Both the position numbers and the translations under genes were made by a program. A DNA stretch of 64,000 nucleotides from Marinobacter lipolyticus (lineage in GTDB: Bacteria > Pseudomonadota > Gammaproteobacteria > Pseudomonadales > Oleiphilaceae): contig NZ_QTKT01000003.1 in the NCBI RefSeq assembly GCF_018424605.1, positions 1 to 64,000 on the forward strand. Direction: 5' to 3'. Below are positions 1-6,137 of the stretch, piece after piece. Below the pieces are notes generated by a model. That model had not been told where the DNA came from. It worked only from the letters and a program-made list of their open reading frames with translations, and ran no database searches. Position 1 is the first letter of the stretch, and each line of letters begins with the position of its first letter.

Positions 1-68
1 CATCGAGCCCATAGCTCCTGCTTCTGCTGATGGGTCAGCCCTCTGGTCTTTGATACTTGCTGCGGCAT
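1..68 (-). CDS. IS30-family transposase, N-terminal fragment running off the window
   Basis: The reverse strand starts at an ATG (66-68) and reads MPQQVSKTRGLTHQQKQE and on to the window edge with no stop. The LTHQQKQELWARW stretch resembles the first helix of IS30-family transposases, which bind the element ends and catalyse copy-and-paste transposition. Upstream, at about 95-126, the reverse strand reads GTAGATTCAACCGGTCAATG, close to the remembered end of E. coli IS30. Only about 22 codons are visible, so family membership rests on this short N-terminus plus the terminal sequence. Confidence 0.55.
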   Translation of the reverse strand, partial: MPQQVSKTRGLTHQQKQELWAR

Positions 69-126
69 TTTGAAAGCCCCGATAGTTACCAGTGTGCATT
101 ATGTTGCATTGACCGGTTGAATCTAC
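1..126 (-). mobile_element. End of an IS30-like insertion sequence
   Basis: This terminal segment interrupts an IS3-type orfA exactly at its A6G slippery run (about 133-139 on the reverse strand). The outer edge, near 126, carries the IS30-type terminal sequence; the rest lies outside the window. No target-site duplication can be checked because the other end is missing. Confidence 0.5.
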
Positions 127-381
127 CGCGGCCTTTTTTAGTATGTCGCGTTCCTCCGTCACCCGGCGCAGTTCGGCCCGCAGCTGACGAAGCTCATCCT
201 GCTGCTCCGTAATGTGCTGGTGCTGGCTTCCAGGATCGCCATACAGCTTGATCCACTTGTACAGACTGCCGGAGGTGATCCCGAGTCTCCGGCACACGTC
301 GGATACCTTGTAGCCGCGCTCCGTGACCTGCTTCACCGCCTCGATCTTGAATTCTTCGGAGTATCGCTTTGCGCTCATCAT
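127..381 (-). pseudogene. IS3-family transposase OrfA, truncated by the IS30-like insertion
   Basis: On the reverse strand the frame from 381 (ATGATG; start 381 or 378) encodes MSAKRYSEEFKIEAVKQV, then a helix-turn-helix (VCRRLGITSGSLYKWIK) and a leucine-zipper-like stretch (ELRQLRAELRRVTEERDIL). This is the standard DNA-binding OrfA of IS3 elements. It is cut just after ILKKA, where intact IS3 elements use an AAAAAAG motif for programmed -1 frameshifting into OrfB. OrfB is absent here, so the element cannot transpose by itself unless it resumes beyond the IS30 copy. The IS3 end lies near 415-435. Confidence 0.75.
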
Positions 382-439
382 CAACACCTGTAGATTTGCG
401 TTTAGTGTAACGCTACCAGGCGTCTACTGTATCGGGGGC

Positions 440-538
440 TTGCCAGCCCCAGCGGCCAGTTCATACTATGGTGAACTGGGTTACACGCACAATGACCGGT
501 GCTGGCTTCTGGAACCGGGGGTGACCATTGGCAATTAA
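440..538 (+). pseudogene. C-terminal remnant of a GNAT acetyltransferase cassette
   Basis: The frame encodes SSYYGELGYTHNDRCWLL...GVTIGN and stop. It matches the last 31 residues of the intact acetyltransferase ending at 3990 almost position for position (SYYG, GYTHNDRCW, GVTIGN), and the DNA beyond the stop starts the same way (CAATTAACAAG). The N-terminal three quarters have been replaced by the IS3-type element. It is therefore a decapitated paralogue of the 3574-3990 cassette and cannot bind acetyl-CoA. Confidence 0.8.
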
Positions 539-618
539 CAAGTCAATTAAGTTCGTTCCGGCCTGCGGCCTACACCGGACGCCCCTGTCGGGGCGCCGCT
601 TATTTTCGGCGTTAACTG
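532..618. other. attC-like cassette recombination site 1
   Basis: The site begins CAATTAAC (532-539), overlapping the stop of the GNAT remnant, and ends GTTAACTG (611-618) four bases before the next start codon. Between them is a GC-rich hairpin (GCGCC/GGCGC around 578-596). Outer inverted arms, a variable imperfect palindrome and a position tight against both genes are what integron attC sites look like. The right core does not fit GTTRRRY perfectly. Confidence 0.55.
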
Positions 619-621
619 TTT

Positions 622-885
622 ATGAGCTGGATAGAGAAACTCGACCATTACGGCGCCAACTTTCTGATAGATGAGCTAGTTTGGCATCTCAAGGAAGGGA
701 GGGTGCCAGCTTCCGTCTCAATGGAAAGTTCACCCGTGCGTACCGGTGTTGTATTTCATTTTGTAGATGGAGGCACCGCATTCTTGACGGTCCCGGAACG
801 AGCATTAGATGACCATTGGCGTGAGGCGCAAGATATCTCCTCGAAATTTAATGAGCTACGAGGCCTCCGTTTTGAGGCCAGTTAA
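622..885 (+). CDS. Hypothetical cassette protein, 87 aa
   Basis: A short acidic soluble protein starting MSWIEKLDHYGANFLIDELV with no signal peptide, membrane segment or motif I recognise. It starts three bases after attC-like site 1, the usual placement of a cassette gene that relies on its attC region for translation. No toxin or antitoxin partner is adjacent on the same strand. Function unknown; that it is a gene is supported by its position and lower-GC composition, in common with its neighbours. Confidence 0.55.
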   Translation: MSWIEKLDHYGANFLIDELVWHLKEGRVPASVSMESSPVRTGVVFHFVDGGTAFLTVPERALDDHWREAQDISSKFNELRGLRFEAS

Positions 886-1200
886 CACATATGAGCCTTC
901 TCGGAATCAACAGGCAATAGTCATTTTTTTGGCCGCGCCAGCGGCCAACCTAAATCCATGAGCGAGAACGCCTGCTTCGCTAGTCTCGTTTGGCTGTCAG
1001 GCACTTACAGCAAACACATATAGGGGCTCTCTTACATGGCTTTAGGCCATTGCCTGACCGGTCGTTCCATCGGTGGGTCAGGGGCACCAGACATTCATCG
1101 GTTAACCGGTCACTGGCACTATTCAAGGTGGCGGGCTGCACGGCTCCAGTTAGTTCCAGGCTCAGGACCGGTGTAAGCGCACTGGCTCATGGTATTAAGG
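886..1200. other. 315-base stretch without a convincing gene
   Basis: The segment lies between a cassette gene and the 3' flank of an IS110-type element. It contains a short perfect palindrome GGCCGC-GCCA-GCGGCC near 932-947 and no obvious complete attC. An open frame at 990-1220 is Arg-rich, has no ribosome binding site and overlaps the IS flank, so I do not call it. The left boundary of the insertion sequence is probably near 1190-1200 but could not be fixed. Confidence 0.4.
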
Positions 1201-1347
1201 CACGCCCACGGGCTGGCTAATCAAAGCGTCTGGTTTCAACATCGGTGACAGAAAACCGCATGGGTATCGAATACCAGTCAGCAGACTCGCAGTCTTCAAC
1301 GTCGTCCTTTCTGATCCAGTTAGACGTCATGCTCAGCCCGTGGCGTG
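1201..1347 (-). ncRNA. Candidate IS1111-type guide (bridge/seek) RNA region
   Basis: This segment lies directly 3' of the transposase stop. Its ends pair as an imperfect inverted repeat: CACGCCCACGGGCTG (1201-1215) with CAGCCCGTGGCGTG (1334-1347), one bulged C. Inside are two perfect small hairpins, GGTAT-CGA-ATACC (1263-1275) and AGACT-CGC-AGTCT (1283-1295). IS110-family elements carry a structured noncoding RNA that guides target choice, and in the IS1111 branch it lies downstream of the transposase, as here. That this is the guide RNA is inference from position and folding; no transcript data exist here. Confidence 0.5.
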
Positions 1348-1348
1348 A

Positions 1349-2392
1349 CTAACCTTTCAGGAACCGTTGTTCATCGAACACCCGTTTGTCTTTGAGCATG
1401 AAGTACACCGCTCGTCCCAACTTGTGGGCCAGGGCCGATAGGGCCTTGGCCTTGTTCATCCGCTTCTGAAGTTTCTCAACGTAGCGCTTGGCCTTGTCGT
1501 TGTTACGGATAAACAGCACCGCTGCTTCCGAGAATGCCCACTTCAGATGGGCGTTGCCGATTTTGTTGCCCTGGGTACCGTAGACCTTGCCGGCGGATTC
1601 GGCTTTGCACTTCACCAGACGAGCGTAGGACGCGAACTTCTGAACGGATTCGAAGCGTCGAATATCTCCGACTTCATAAAGAATGGTCAGCGCCAGGATG
1701 CGGCCGACTCCGGGAATGGTTTTCAGCACGCTGAGTGAGGCTGGATCGTGCTGCTTGGCTTGTTGTTCCAGGTGCCACTCGAGCTTTTTGAGCTCGTGTT
1801 GATAACAGTCGACGATCGCAAGATCCAGGTCGACGTTACGCTGGACGTCTGGATCGCTAAAAGCCGCGGTCAGTTGTGATCGGCCACCGGGGTTGTTGAG
1901 GTTGGCTTTGCTGGGCGGCAGATTGTACTGACTCAAGGTATTCACGGCGTGAGCCTTGAGCATGGCCCCATGCTGGACGATGCGGGTGCGTCGGCGCAGC
2001 AGGTCGCGAGTGGCCCGCATTGCTTTGGGATAGACGTAGGCCACCGGGAAATTACCACCACGCATAAGCATCGCAATCTTGAAAGAATCGATGCGATCGT
2101 TCTTGGTCTTGCCACCGTGGATGGCCTTCATATAGAGCGCATGGCCCAGGATAAAGTGGATGCCATGGTCTTCGCACAGGTCTGATATCCAGTACCAGCA
2201 GTGCATGCATTCAACGCCAACCACAAGGTCATCGCGAAAGGGTTCGAGCAAGGCCAGTAGGGGTTCCGGGCGGGCTTTGATTTCCTTGTGCAGCAACACC
2301 TCACCCTGCTGGTCGATGATGCAGACGTACAGGCTGCGGGCGTGCAGATCGATTCCACAATAATGGCGGTGGGTGCTATGGTAAAAGTTCAT
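1349..2392 (-). CDS. IS110-family (IS1111 group) transposase
   Basis: This 347-aa protein carries the RuvC-like N-terminal domain of IS110 transposases: YCGIDLHARSLYVCIID holds the first catalytic Asp, VVGVECMHCWYW the Glu, and KTKNDRIDSFKIAML the D-x-x-D pair. The C-terminal Transposase_20 domain is seen in LKTIPGVGRILALTILYEVG and the Ser-containing stretch SYARLVKCKAESAGKVYG. I chose the ATG at 2390-2392 because GGGAGAAG lies just upstream; an open frame extends to 2476 but has no such site. Length and domain order are complete, so the enzyme may be active. The 3' noncoding flank suits the IS1111 branch. Confidence 0.9.
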   Translation of the reverse strand: MNFYHSTHRHYCGIDLHARSLYVCIIDQQGEVLLHKEIKARPEPLLALLEPFRDDLVVGVECMHCWYWISDLCEDHGIHFILGHALYMKAIHGGKTKNDRIDSFKIAMLMRGGNFPVAYVYPKAMRATRDLLRRRTRIVQHGAMLKAHAVNTLSQYNLPPSKANLNNPGGRSQLTAAFSDPDVQRNVDLDLAIVDCYQHELKKLEWHLEQQAKQHDPASLSVLKTIPGVGRILALTILYEVGDIRRFESVQKFASYARLVKCKAESAGKVYGTQGNKIGNAHLKWAFSEAAVLFIRNNDKAKRYVEKLQKRMNKAKALSALAHKLGRAVYFMLKDKRVFDEQRFLKG

Positions 2393-2517
2393 TGAGTCTT
2401 CTCCCTTGTAGTGCTTGGTCGCCTTCCAGCTTAGCGGGCAACCGCTGGGCTGGGGAGAAGGCTCAATCAGTATCAAAGCAAATCAGTCTGACGGCTTTTC
2501 CGTTGCTCGTTTTGCGG

Positions 2518-2578
2518 TTTAACGCTACGCTACCGCAAAACAATCAACTACAAAGCCGCAGCTGTTTGCGGCGTTAAA
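2518..2578. other. attC-like cassette recombination site 2
   Basis: TTTAACGC (2518-2525) pairs perfectly with GCGTTAAA (2571-2578), and the left core GTTTAAC fits the RYYYAAC consensus. Inside, GCCGCAGCTGTTTGCGGC (2555-2572) forms a second inverted repeat. The left shoulder TTTTGCGGT also pairs with ACCGCAAAA at 2532-2540. The site separates the insertion sequence from the toxin-antitoxin cassette that follows. Confidence 0.6.
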
Positions 2579-2652
2579 GCAAAAACCGCGTCGTGGCACC
2601 CGGTACTCATCCGTGTCAAAATTGAATAATAAGCGAACGATAGGTTTCTTCC

Positions 2653-2877
2653 ATGAATCTCCAGAAAATTGAAAATGAGGCCCTACACCTCTCTAAAGAG
2701 GAGCGAGCCCAATTGATCCAGCGACTGGTATTGAGTCTGGAGTCTCCGTCAGAAGAAGAACTCAGGTCAGATTGGTTGCTCGAGGCTCGCCGTAGAGGCG
2801 AAGAGCTCGATAATGGCTCAGTTCAAGCCGTGTCCGGTGAAGATGTCATGAGGAAGGCTAGAGCACTGATCAAATGA
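2653..2877 (+). CDS. Antitoxin, addiction-module component family (TIGR02574-like)
   Basis: A 74-aa acidic protein beginning MNLQKIENEALHLSKEERAQ, the typical opening of addiction-module component antitoxins, followed by a helical segment with the SEEELRSDWLLEARRR stretch. Such proteins bind and neutralise a ParE/RelE toxin and often repress their own promoter. It overlaps the toxin gene by four bases (ATGA), implying coupled translation. It is the first gene after attC-like site 2 and has about 70 bases upstream for its own promoter, as cassette toxin-antitoxin pairs usually do. Confidence 0.8.
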   Translation: MNLQKIENEALHLSKEERAQLIQRLVLSLESPSEEELRSDWLLEARRRGEELDNGSVQAVSGEDVMRKARALIK

Positions 2878-3167
2878 ACTATTCTTTTCACCCGGCAGCG
2901 GAAGCCGAATTCCTGGAATCAGTTGGTTATTACGAATCAAAGGTTCCGGGATTGGGTGGTGCCTTCATAGAGGAATTTGAGGCCCTGGCCAACTTAATTG
3001 GCGAGTCTCCAAAAGCCTGGCAAGCTGAATTGTCGCCAGATATTCGTAGAGCGCCCCTTCACAGATTTCCCTTGTCTATCATTTACCGAGAGAGCCCGGA
3101 TGGTTTTCAGGTTCTGGCTGTTGCCCATGACCGCCGGCGTCCGCAGTACTGGCTGGGAAGGCTTTAA
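2874..3167 (+). CDS. ParE/RelE-superfamily toxin
   Basis: A 97-aa protein with the plasmid-stabilisation fold: MNYSFHPAAEAEFLESVGYYE at the N-terminus, the basic/aromatic segment around IRRAPLHRFPLSIIYRES, and a C-terminal strand ending VAHDRRRPQYWLGRL. ParE-type members inhibit gyrase while RelE-type members cleave mRNA on ribosomes; from sequence alone the ParE side looks more likely because the HxR-rich C-terminus lacks the RelE catalytic set. It is complete, overlaps its antitoxin gene and is followed immediately by an attC site, so the pair is one cassette. Confidence 0.8.
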   Translation: MNYSFHPAAEAEFLESVGYYESKVPGLGGAFIEEFEALANLIGESPKAWQAELSPDIRRAPLHRFPLSIIYRESPDGFQVLAVAHDRRRPQYWLGRL

Positions 3168-3239
3168 CAATCGGCTGCACAGCGACCGATTTTCCGCCGC
3201 TTCGCGGCTCCAAACCGGCGCGTGAGCCAAGCGTTAAAT
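3162..3239. other. attC site 3
   Basis: This is the best full-length attC here. It begins CTTTAAC at the toxin stop codon and ends with GTTAAAT (3233-3239), a perfect GTTRRRY core. CGGCT near the left pairs with GAGCC near the right, and a GCCGC-TTC-GCGGC hairpin lies in the middle. It sits 12 bases before the next start codon. Confidence 0.75.
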
Positions 3240-3251
3240 TGCAGGAATGTC

Positions 3252-3449
3252 ATGCGAGTAGGGACCTATATTTTCATTGTTAATGGGCTGCTAGGCGCGT
3301 GTTTCAGCTTCATTGCATTGTCTGGAGCTGCGCTTCCCTATCCGGACCCAACGCCGGAGATGTTGGATCAGCAATCAAATAGCGTTCAATTTTGGGGCTA
3401 CTCCCTGCTCGGAAACTTTTTACTTATCATCAGTGGTGGCTGGGGGTAG
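3252..3449 (+). CDS. Small membrane protein, possibly shortened by a frameshift
   Basis: About 65 residues with two hydrophobic segments (YIFIVNGLLGACFSFIALSG and YSLLGNFLLIISG). AGGA precedes the ATG at 3252. The frame stops at TAG within GGGGGTAG, but a neighbouring frame stays open across the same stretch to 3558 (VFAARINQVVVVSLGLQL), so a one-base slip in the G run may have removed a longer C-terminus. It sits between attC sites 3 and 4 and so occupies its own cassette. No family recognised. Confidence 0.5.
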   Translation: MRVGTYIFIVNGLLGACFSFIALSGAALPYPDPTPEMLDQQSNSVQFWGYSLLGNFLLIISGGWG

Positions 3450-3503
3450 TGGCGTTTTCGCCGCAAGAATTAATCAAGTAGTTGTGGTCAGCTTGGGACT
3501 GCA

Positions 3504-3560
3504 ACTTAACCAGGCGCATCAATACGCGACCGATGGGCGCTGTTGTGCGCGGCGTTAATT
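3504..3560. other. attC site 4
   Basis: A short attC of 57 bases: left core ACTTAAC (3504-3510) matches RYYYAAC, the right end is GCGTTAATT, and the inner arms CAGGCGCAT and GTGCGCGGCG are roughly complementary. It separates the small membrane-protein cassette from the GNAT cassette. Confidence 0.6.
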
Positions 3561-3573
3561 GCCAAGGAGAGGT

Positions 3574-3990
3574 ATGGCTATCAGCTTCCAGGTGAATCAC
3601 CCCATTACCACTGACCAGTTCATCGGTTTGCTGGAGAGTTCGACCCTTGGGGAGCGTCGGCCAATTCACGATCGAGACTGTGTGGAAGGGATGATATCCA
3701 ACTCCAATCTCGTCGTAAGCGCGTGGGATGATGATTTGTTGGTCGGCATCGCTCGCAGCGTCACGGATTTTCACTATGCCTGCTACCTGTCAGATTTGGC
3801 AGTTCATCAGAACTACCAACGATCAGGAATAGGCAAACGATTACAGTCACTGACCCAGGAGCAACTGGGGCCACTCTGCAAATTGATACTCATCGCGGCA
3901 CCTGCAGCCAATTCGTACTATGGTCAGTTTGGTTACACTCACAATGATCGCTGCTGGGTTCTGGATGCGGGGGTGACCATTGGCAATTAA
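3574..3990 (+). CDS. GNAT-family N-acetyltransferase cassette
   Basis: A 138-aa protein with the GNAT core: the strand YACYLSDLAVHQNYQR leads into the acetyl-CoA pyrophosphate loop QRSGIGKRLQ, and the C-terminus carries AANSYYGQFGYTHNDRCW, the usual final helix and strand. These enzymes transfer acetyl from acetyl-CoA to small molecules or protein amines; the substrate is unknown. I used ATG 3574, which has AAGGAGAGG directly upstream, rather than the open frame from 3559. A decapitated copy of the same gene lies at 440-538, so this cassette has been duplicated within the array. Confidence 0.85.
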   Translation: MAISFQVNHPITTDQFIGLLESSTLGERRPIHDRDCVEGMISNSNLVVSAWDDDLLVGIARSVTDFHYACYLSDLAVHQNYQRSGIGKRLQSLTQEQLGPLCKLILIAAPAANSYYGQFGYTHNDRCWVLDAGVTIGN

Positions 3991-4030
3991 CAAGGCCCGG
4001 CACGCGACGTCTACTACATTGCGGCTTCGC
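3984..4030. other. attC site 5, left half only
   Basis: It starts CAATTAAC (3984-3991) over the GNAT stop codon, as in site 1, and runs to CTACTACATTGCGGCTTCGC (4011-4030). That 20-mer recurs exactly inside attC site 7 at 6042-6061. The right half is missing, replaced by the end of a reverse-strand CcdA fragment, so the site looks disrupted by recombination. Confidence 0.5.
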
Positions 4031-4172
4031 GTTTCGAAAGCTCTTCTTTCAGAGCTCGTTCCAGGCTGGCAGACAAGTTAATGTTCAGTTCCCGGGTTTT
4101 ACGCAGAAGATCGCTGTTGATTGAGAGGTTCACTGCTTTTTTGGGGGCGGCTGAGTTATAGAGTTCGGCCAT
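4014..4172 (-). pseudogene. CcdA-type antitoxin, C-terminally truncated, without CcdB
   Basis: The reverse-strand protein (52 aa) begins MAELYNSAAPKKAVNLSINS and continues LLRKTRELNINLSASLERAL, the ribbon-helix-helix DNA-binding half of CcdA antitoxins. Full-length CcdA proteins go on for about 25 more residues that wrap the CcdB toxin; here the frame ends at KREAAM inside attC-derived sequence. No ccdB follows. GGGAGG precedes the chosen start at 4172; the longer open frame to 4220 lacks such a site. It may still bind DNA but should not neutralise a toxin. Confidence 0.75.
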
Positions 4173-4309
4173 GAGGGCCTCCCAGAAGGTATAGAATACA
4201 AAGTTTAATCTTATGCGCACGCAAGCATTTGACCAATGGCTGTTGTCGGACGTGCCTACGCTGGCGCTCCGTCACGCCGCAAATCTGCGCTTTGACGAGC
4301 AAAGGACAT

Positions 4310-4888
4310 ATGCGATTTCTGTGTTTTTACCCCATCAGCTTTTTTCTCTTCGTTTTCCCTGCGGTGCTTGTCGCGGCAGAGAGCTTGGACGAACGCTTAT
4401 TCTCTGAACTGCGACTAATCAACCAGTCCATGAATAAGTTGGCTTCGGAAAACGAGTTGTTTATCAAAGAGCTGGACAGAGAGCGTTGCATGAAAGCAGC
4501 GCCTCAAAGAAATGCTCCAATGAGTCCATCCTGCGAGGAGCAATCACTGAAGCATTTGGCCACCTTGGACGATAGCAATCGAAAATCAGAAGTGTATGTG
4601 CAACAAATGGTTGAAGGGTGGGCCAAGGTCTACGGAATGTTGCGCGTCGCACACATGCAATGTGACCTAAATAGCATCAATTTTGAGGCGGTGCCGGCTT
4701 CTCTGAGAGCGCAATCTAGATTAGTCGAACTAGATCCGGACGATGTTCTCTTGAAGTACATTGAGGCATCTGAAGGCACATTGGATGAGGATCTCAATGA
4801 ACTTGATTGCGATGCGATCAAATCGTTTACTGACACTGTTCAACAGATAGTTATCGCGGCACGTCGGGCACAGGAAAGAATGCGTTAG
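4310..4888 (+). CDS. Hypothetical secreted protein, 192 aa
   Basis: The N-terminus is a signal peptide (RFLCFYPISFFLFVFPAVLV then AAES), followed by a mostly helical, Glu/Leu-rich domain with five cysteines in the mature part (ERCMK, PSCEE, QCDLN, LDCDA region). It is likely periplasmic, perhaps disulphide-bonded. ATG 4310 was chosen because AAAGGA lies just before it; the frame is open from 4229. Orientation and composition match the other array genes, but no attC is clear on either side. No family recognised. Confidence 0.55.
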   Translation: MRFLCFYPISFFLFVFPAVLVAAESLDERLFSELRLINQSMNKLASENELFIKELDRERCMKAAPQRNAPMSPSCEEQSLKHLATLDDSNRKSEVYVQQMVEGWAKVYGMLRVAHMQCDLNSINFEAVPASLRAQSRLVELDPDDVLLKYIEASEGTLDEDLNELDCDAIKSFTDTVQQIVIAARRAQERMR

Positions 4889-5130
4889 CCTGTGCAGGCA
4901 CGGCAATTCGAGCTAAGGGCCTTGCTGATGAATCCTTACTCGCAGAATTATCAGACGAATTTCGGGAGCAAACGGACCCCAAGCGGTTTGGTTGGGAGTA
5001 AAGTGCCGAACCAAGTGTTCCCGTTTGTTCCGAGCCAGACGATTCTCCACCGGACAGCCTTGTCGCCGCTTCGCTATGCCAAAGCCACTGATAGCTGGCG
5101 CTAGCTGTGATTGCCCCACCCACAAAGTGA
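4889..5130. other. Noncoding stretch of the cassette array
   Basis: About 240 bases between the secreted-protein gene and the Phd promoter. GCCTGTGCAGGC is a short palindrome at 4888-4899. Short open frames on both strands lack ribosome binding sites. It may contain a decayed attC, but I could not find paired outer cores. Confidence 0.35.
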
Positions 5131-5150
5131 TACTATAGTGGCACTATCAA
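5131..5150. promoter_or_regulatory. Operator/promoter of the Phd-ParE pair
   Basis: ATAGTG-G-CACTAT is a perfect palindrome at 5135-5147 and sits inside a wider TGATA...TATCA repeat. It lies 22 bases upstream of the antitoxin start. Phd antitoxins bind such palindromes to repress their own operon, so autoregulation here is a reasonable inference. Confidence 0.55.
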
Positions 5151-5169
5151 TTTAAGTCAGGGTGAGCCC

Positions 5170-5427
5170 ATGAAAGTTGAGCTTGTTACAAATCTTAAGC
5201 GCCAAGCTACAAAAATCCTGGCAGACCTGCATCTATCTAAAGAACCGGTACTGATCACTGAACATGGCCAGCCATCGGCTTATCTTGTTGACGTGCAGGA
5301 TTACGAGTTCATGCAGCGTCGGCTTGCGCTGCTTGACGGGCTCTCACGAGGAGAGCGTGCTGTACTTGAGGGAAGAACGTACAGTCAAAGTGAGGCCAGG
5401 GAGAAAATGAGTAAATGGCTGAAGTAA
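5170..5427 (+). CDS. Phd/YefM-family antitoxin
   Basis: An 85-aa protein opening MKVELVTNLKRQATKILADL with the KEPVLITEHGQPSAYLVDV segment typical of the Phd/YefM N-terminal DNA-binding dimer domain, then a helical, Glu/Arg-rich C-terminus that would embrace the toxin. Its gene overlaps the toxin gene by 13 bases, so translation is probably coupled. The palindrome at 5135-5147 is the likely operator. This is a complete second toxin-antitoxin pair in the array. Confidence 0.85.
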   Translation: MKVELVTNLKRQATKILADLHLSKEPVLITEHGQPSAYLVDVQDYEFMQRRLALLDGLSRGERAVLEGRTYSQSEAREKMSKWLK

Positions 5428-5717
5428 TCTGGACTGAGCCGGCCCTTCAAGAGTTGGATGCCATTGCCGAGTACATTGCTCTGGATAATCCTACGGCCGC
5501 TAGTCATCTGGTCCAGGAAGTTTTCGAGAAGACCGAGCGTTTGGAGGACTTCCCCCAATCCGGGCGGATTCCTTCAGAGCTCCCTAACTCAGTATACAGG
5601 GAAATAGTTGTTCCACCGTGTCGCATTTTTTATCGTGAGGATGAGAAGCGGGTTCTTGTCCTCTATGTCATGCGAGACGAGAGGCAGCTTCGTGCGTACA
5701 TGCTTGGGAGCAGCTAA
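5415..5717 (+). CDS. ParE-family toxin
   Basis: A 100-aa protein: MAEVIWTEPALQELDAIAEY with helix IALDNPTAASHLVQEVFEK, then the conserved ERLEDFPQSGRIP and a YREIVVPPCRIFYR strand, ending VLYVMRDERQLRAYML. This pattern fits the ParE/RelE superfamily, with ParE-type gyrase poisoning the likelier activity. It is full-length and paired with the overlapping Phd gene. A short TAAC...GTTA hairpin follows its stop codon. Confidence 0.85.
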   Translation: MAEVIWTEPALQELDAIAEYIALDNPTAASHLVQEVFEKTERLEDFPQSGRIPSELPNSVYREIVVPPCRIFYREDEKRVLVLYVMRDERQLRAYMLGSS

Positions 5718-5743
5718 CCAAGCCCGTGAGCCGGGCGTTATGA
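5712..5743. other. Minimal attC-like palindrome
   Basis: TAACCAAGCCCG-TGAG-CCGGGCGTTA style pairing: TAAC at 5715-5718 and GTTA at 5737-5740 enclose a GCCCG/CGGGC hairpin. At about 30 bases it is far shorter than a normal attC and may be an internal deletion derivative. It lies between the ParE stop and the next start. Confidence 0.4.
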
Positions 5744-5753
5744 GTCTTGAGCT

Positions 5754-6020
5754 ATGAGTATGGATTGCCCAAATTGTAGCAAGCCAGCTACCAGTGCTAT
5801 TGCTAAATGCTTTGGGCAAGTGGGGTCGATTTACTGCAAAAGCTGTAAATCGAATTTAGGTATCCCGCTCGCCAGAAATATGAAAAATGTAGTCGTCGGG
5901 CTCATTCTGTTTGTCTTCAGTTATGTCATATCAAGCAGCTTGCTAGGTGCGTCAGCTCTATCTTCTTTGTTGTTGATATATTTGACCTTTAGGGAGCCTT
6001 TCGTTGCATACGACTCATAA
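5754..6020 (+). CDS. Small zinc-ribbon membrane protein
   Basis: 88 residues. The N-terminus has MDCPNCSKPA and YCKSCKSN, a four-cysteine zinc-ribbon pattern, and the C-terminal half has a hydrophobic hairpin (VVVGLILFVFSYVISSSLLG and ALSSLLLIYL). The protein probably sits in the inner membrane with a cytoplasmic metal-binding head. Two start codons (5754, 5760) are possible. It is a single-gene cassette bounded by an attC-like hairpin before and attC site 7 after. Function unknown. Confidence 0.55.
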   Translation: MSMDCPNCSKPATSAIAKCFGQVGSIYCKSCKSNLGIPLARNMKNVVVGLILFVFSYVISSSLLGASALSSLLLIYLTFREPFVAYDS

Positions 6021-6099
6021 CCATGCCAGTCACGGCGACAGCTACTACATTGCGGCTTCGCCTCCATTCCGTAGCAGCGAGTGCTGAGCGGCGTTAGGC
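6012..6099. other. attC site 7
   Basis: The right core GTTAGGC (6093-6099) is a perfect GTTRRRY match. The left end CATAACC overlaps the preceding stop codon. The inner 20-mer CTACTACATTGCGGCTTCGC (6042-6061) is shared with the half site at 4011-4030, and the wider motif CAGTCACGGCGAC resembles the remnant at 7632-7661. It is among the clearest attC sites in the array. Confidence 0.7.
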
Positions 6100-6137
6100 A
6101 CCCGAGTTATCCATGAATAGTAGACAGGGAGTAGTCG

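Larger units (their letters stand above)
1200..2500 (-). mobile_element. IS1111-type IS110-family insertion sequence (approximate limits)
   Basis: The element consists of a DEDD transposase (1349-2392), a structured 3' flank (1201-1347) and a short 5' flank up to roughly 2500, just short of an attC-like site at 2518-2578. IS110-family elements have no long terminal repeats and usually no target duplication, so exact ends cannot be read. An IS1111 subgroup is known to insert specifically into integron attC sites, which fits this neighbourhood. Confidence 0.6.

Noticed and set aside
990..1220. A 76-codon open frame between a cassette gene and the IS
   Set aside because: No ribosome binding site, Arg-rich, and its end lies in the structured IS flank.
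3313..3558. An alternative frame covering the tail of the small membrane protein
   Set aside because: Not a separate gene; kept only as a hint that 3252-3449 may have suffered a frameshift.
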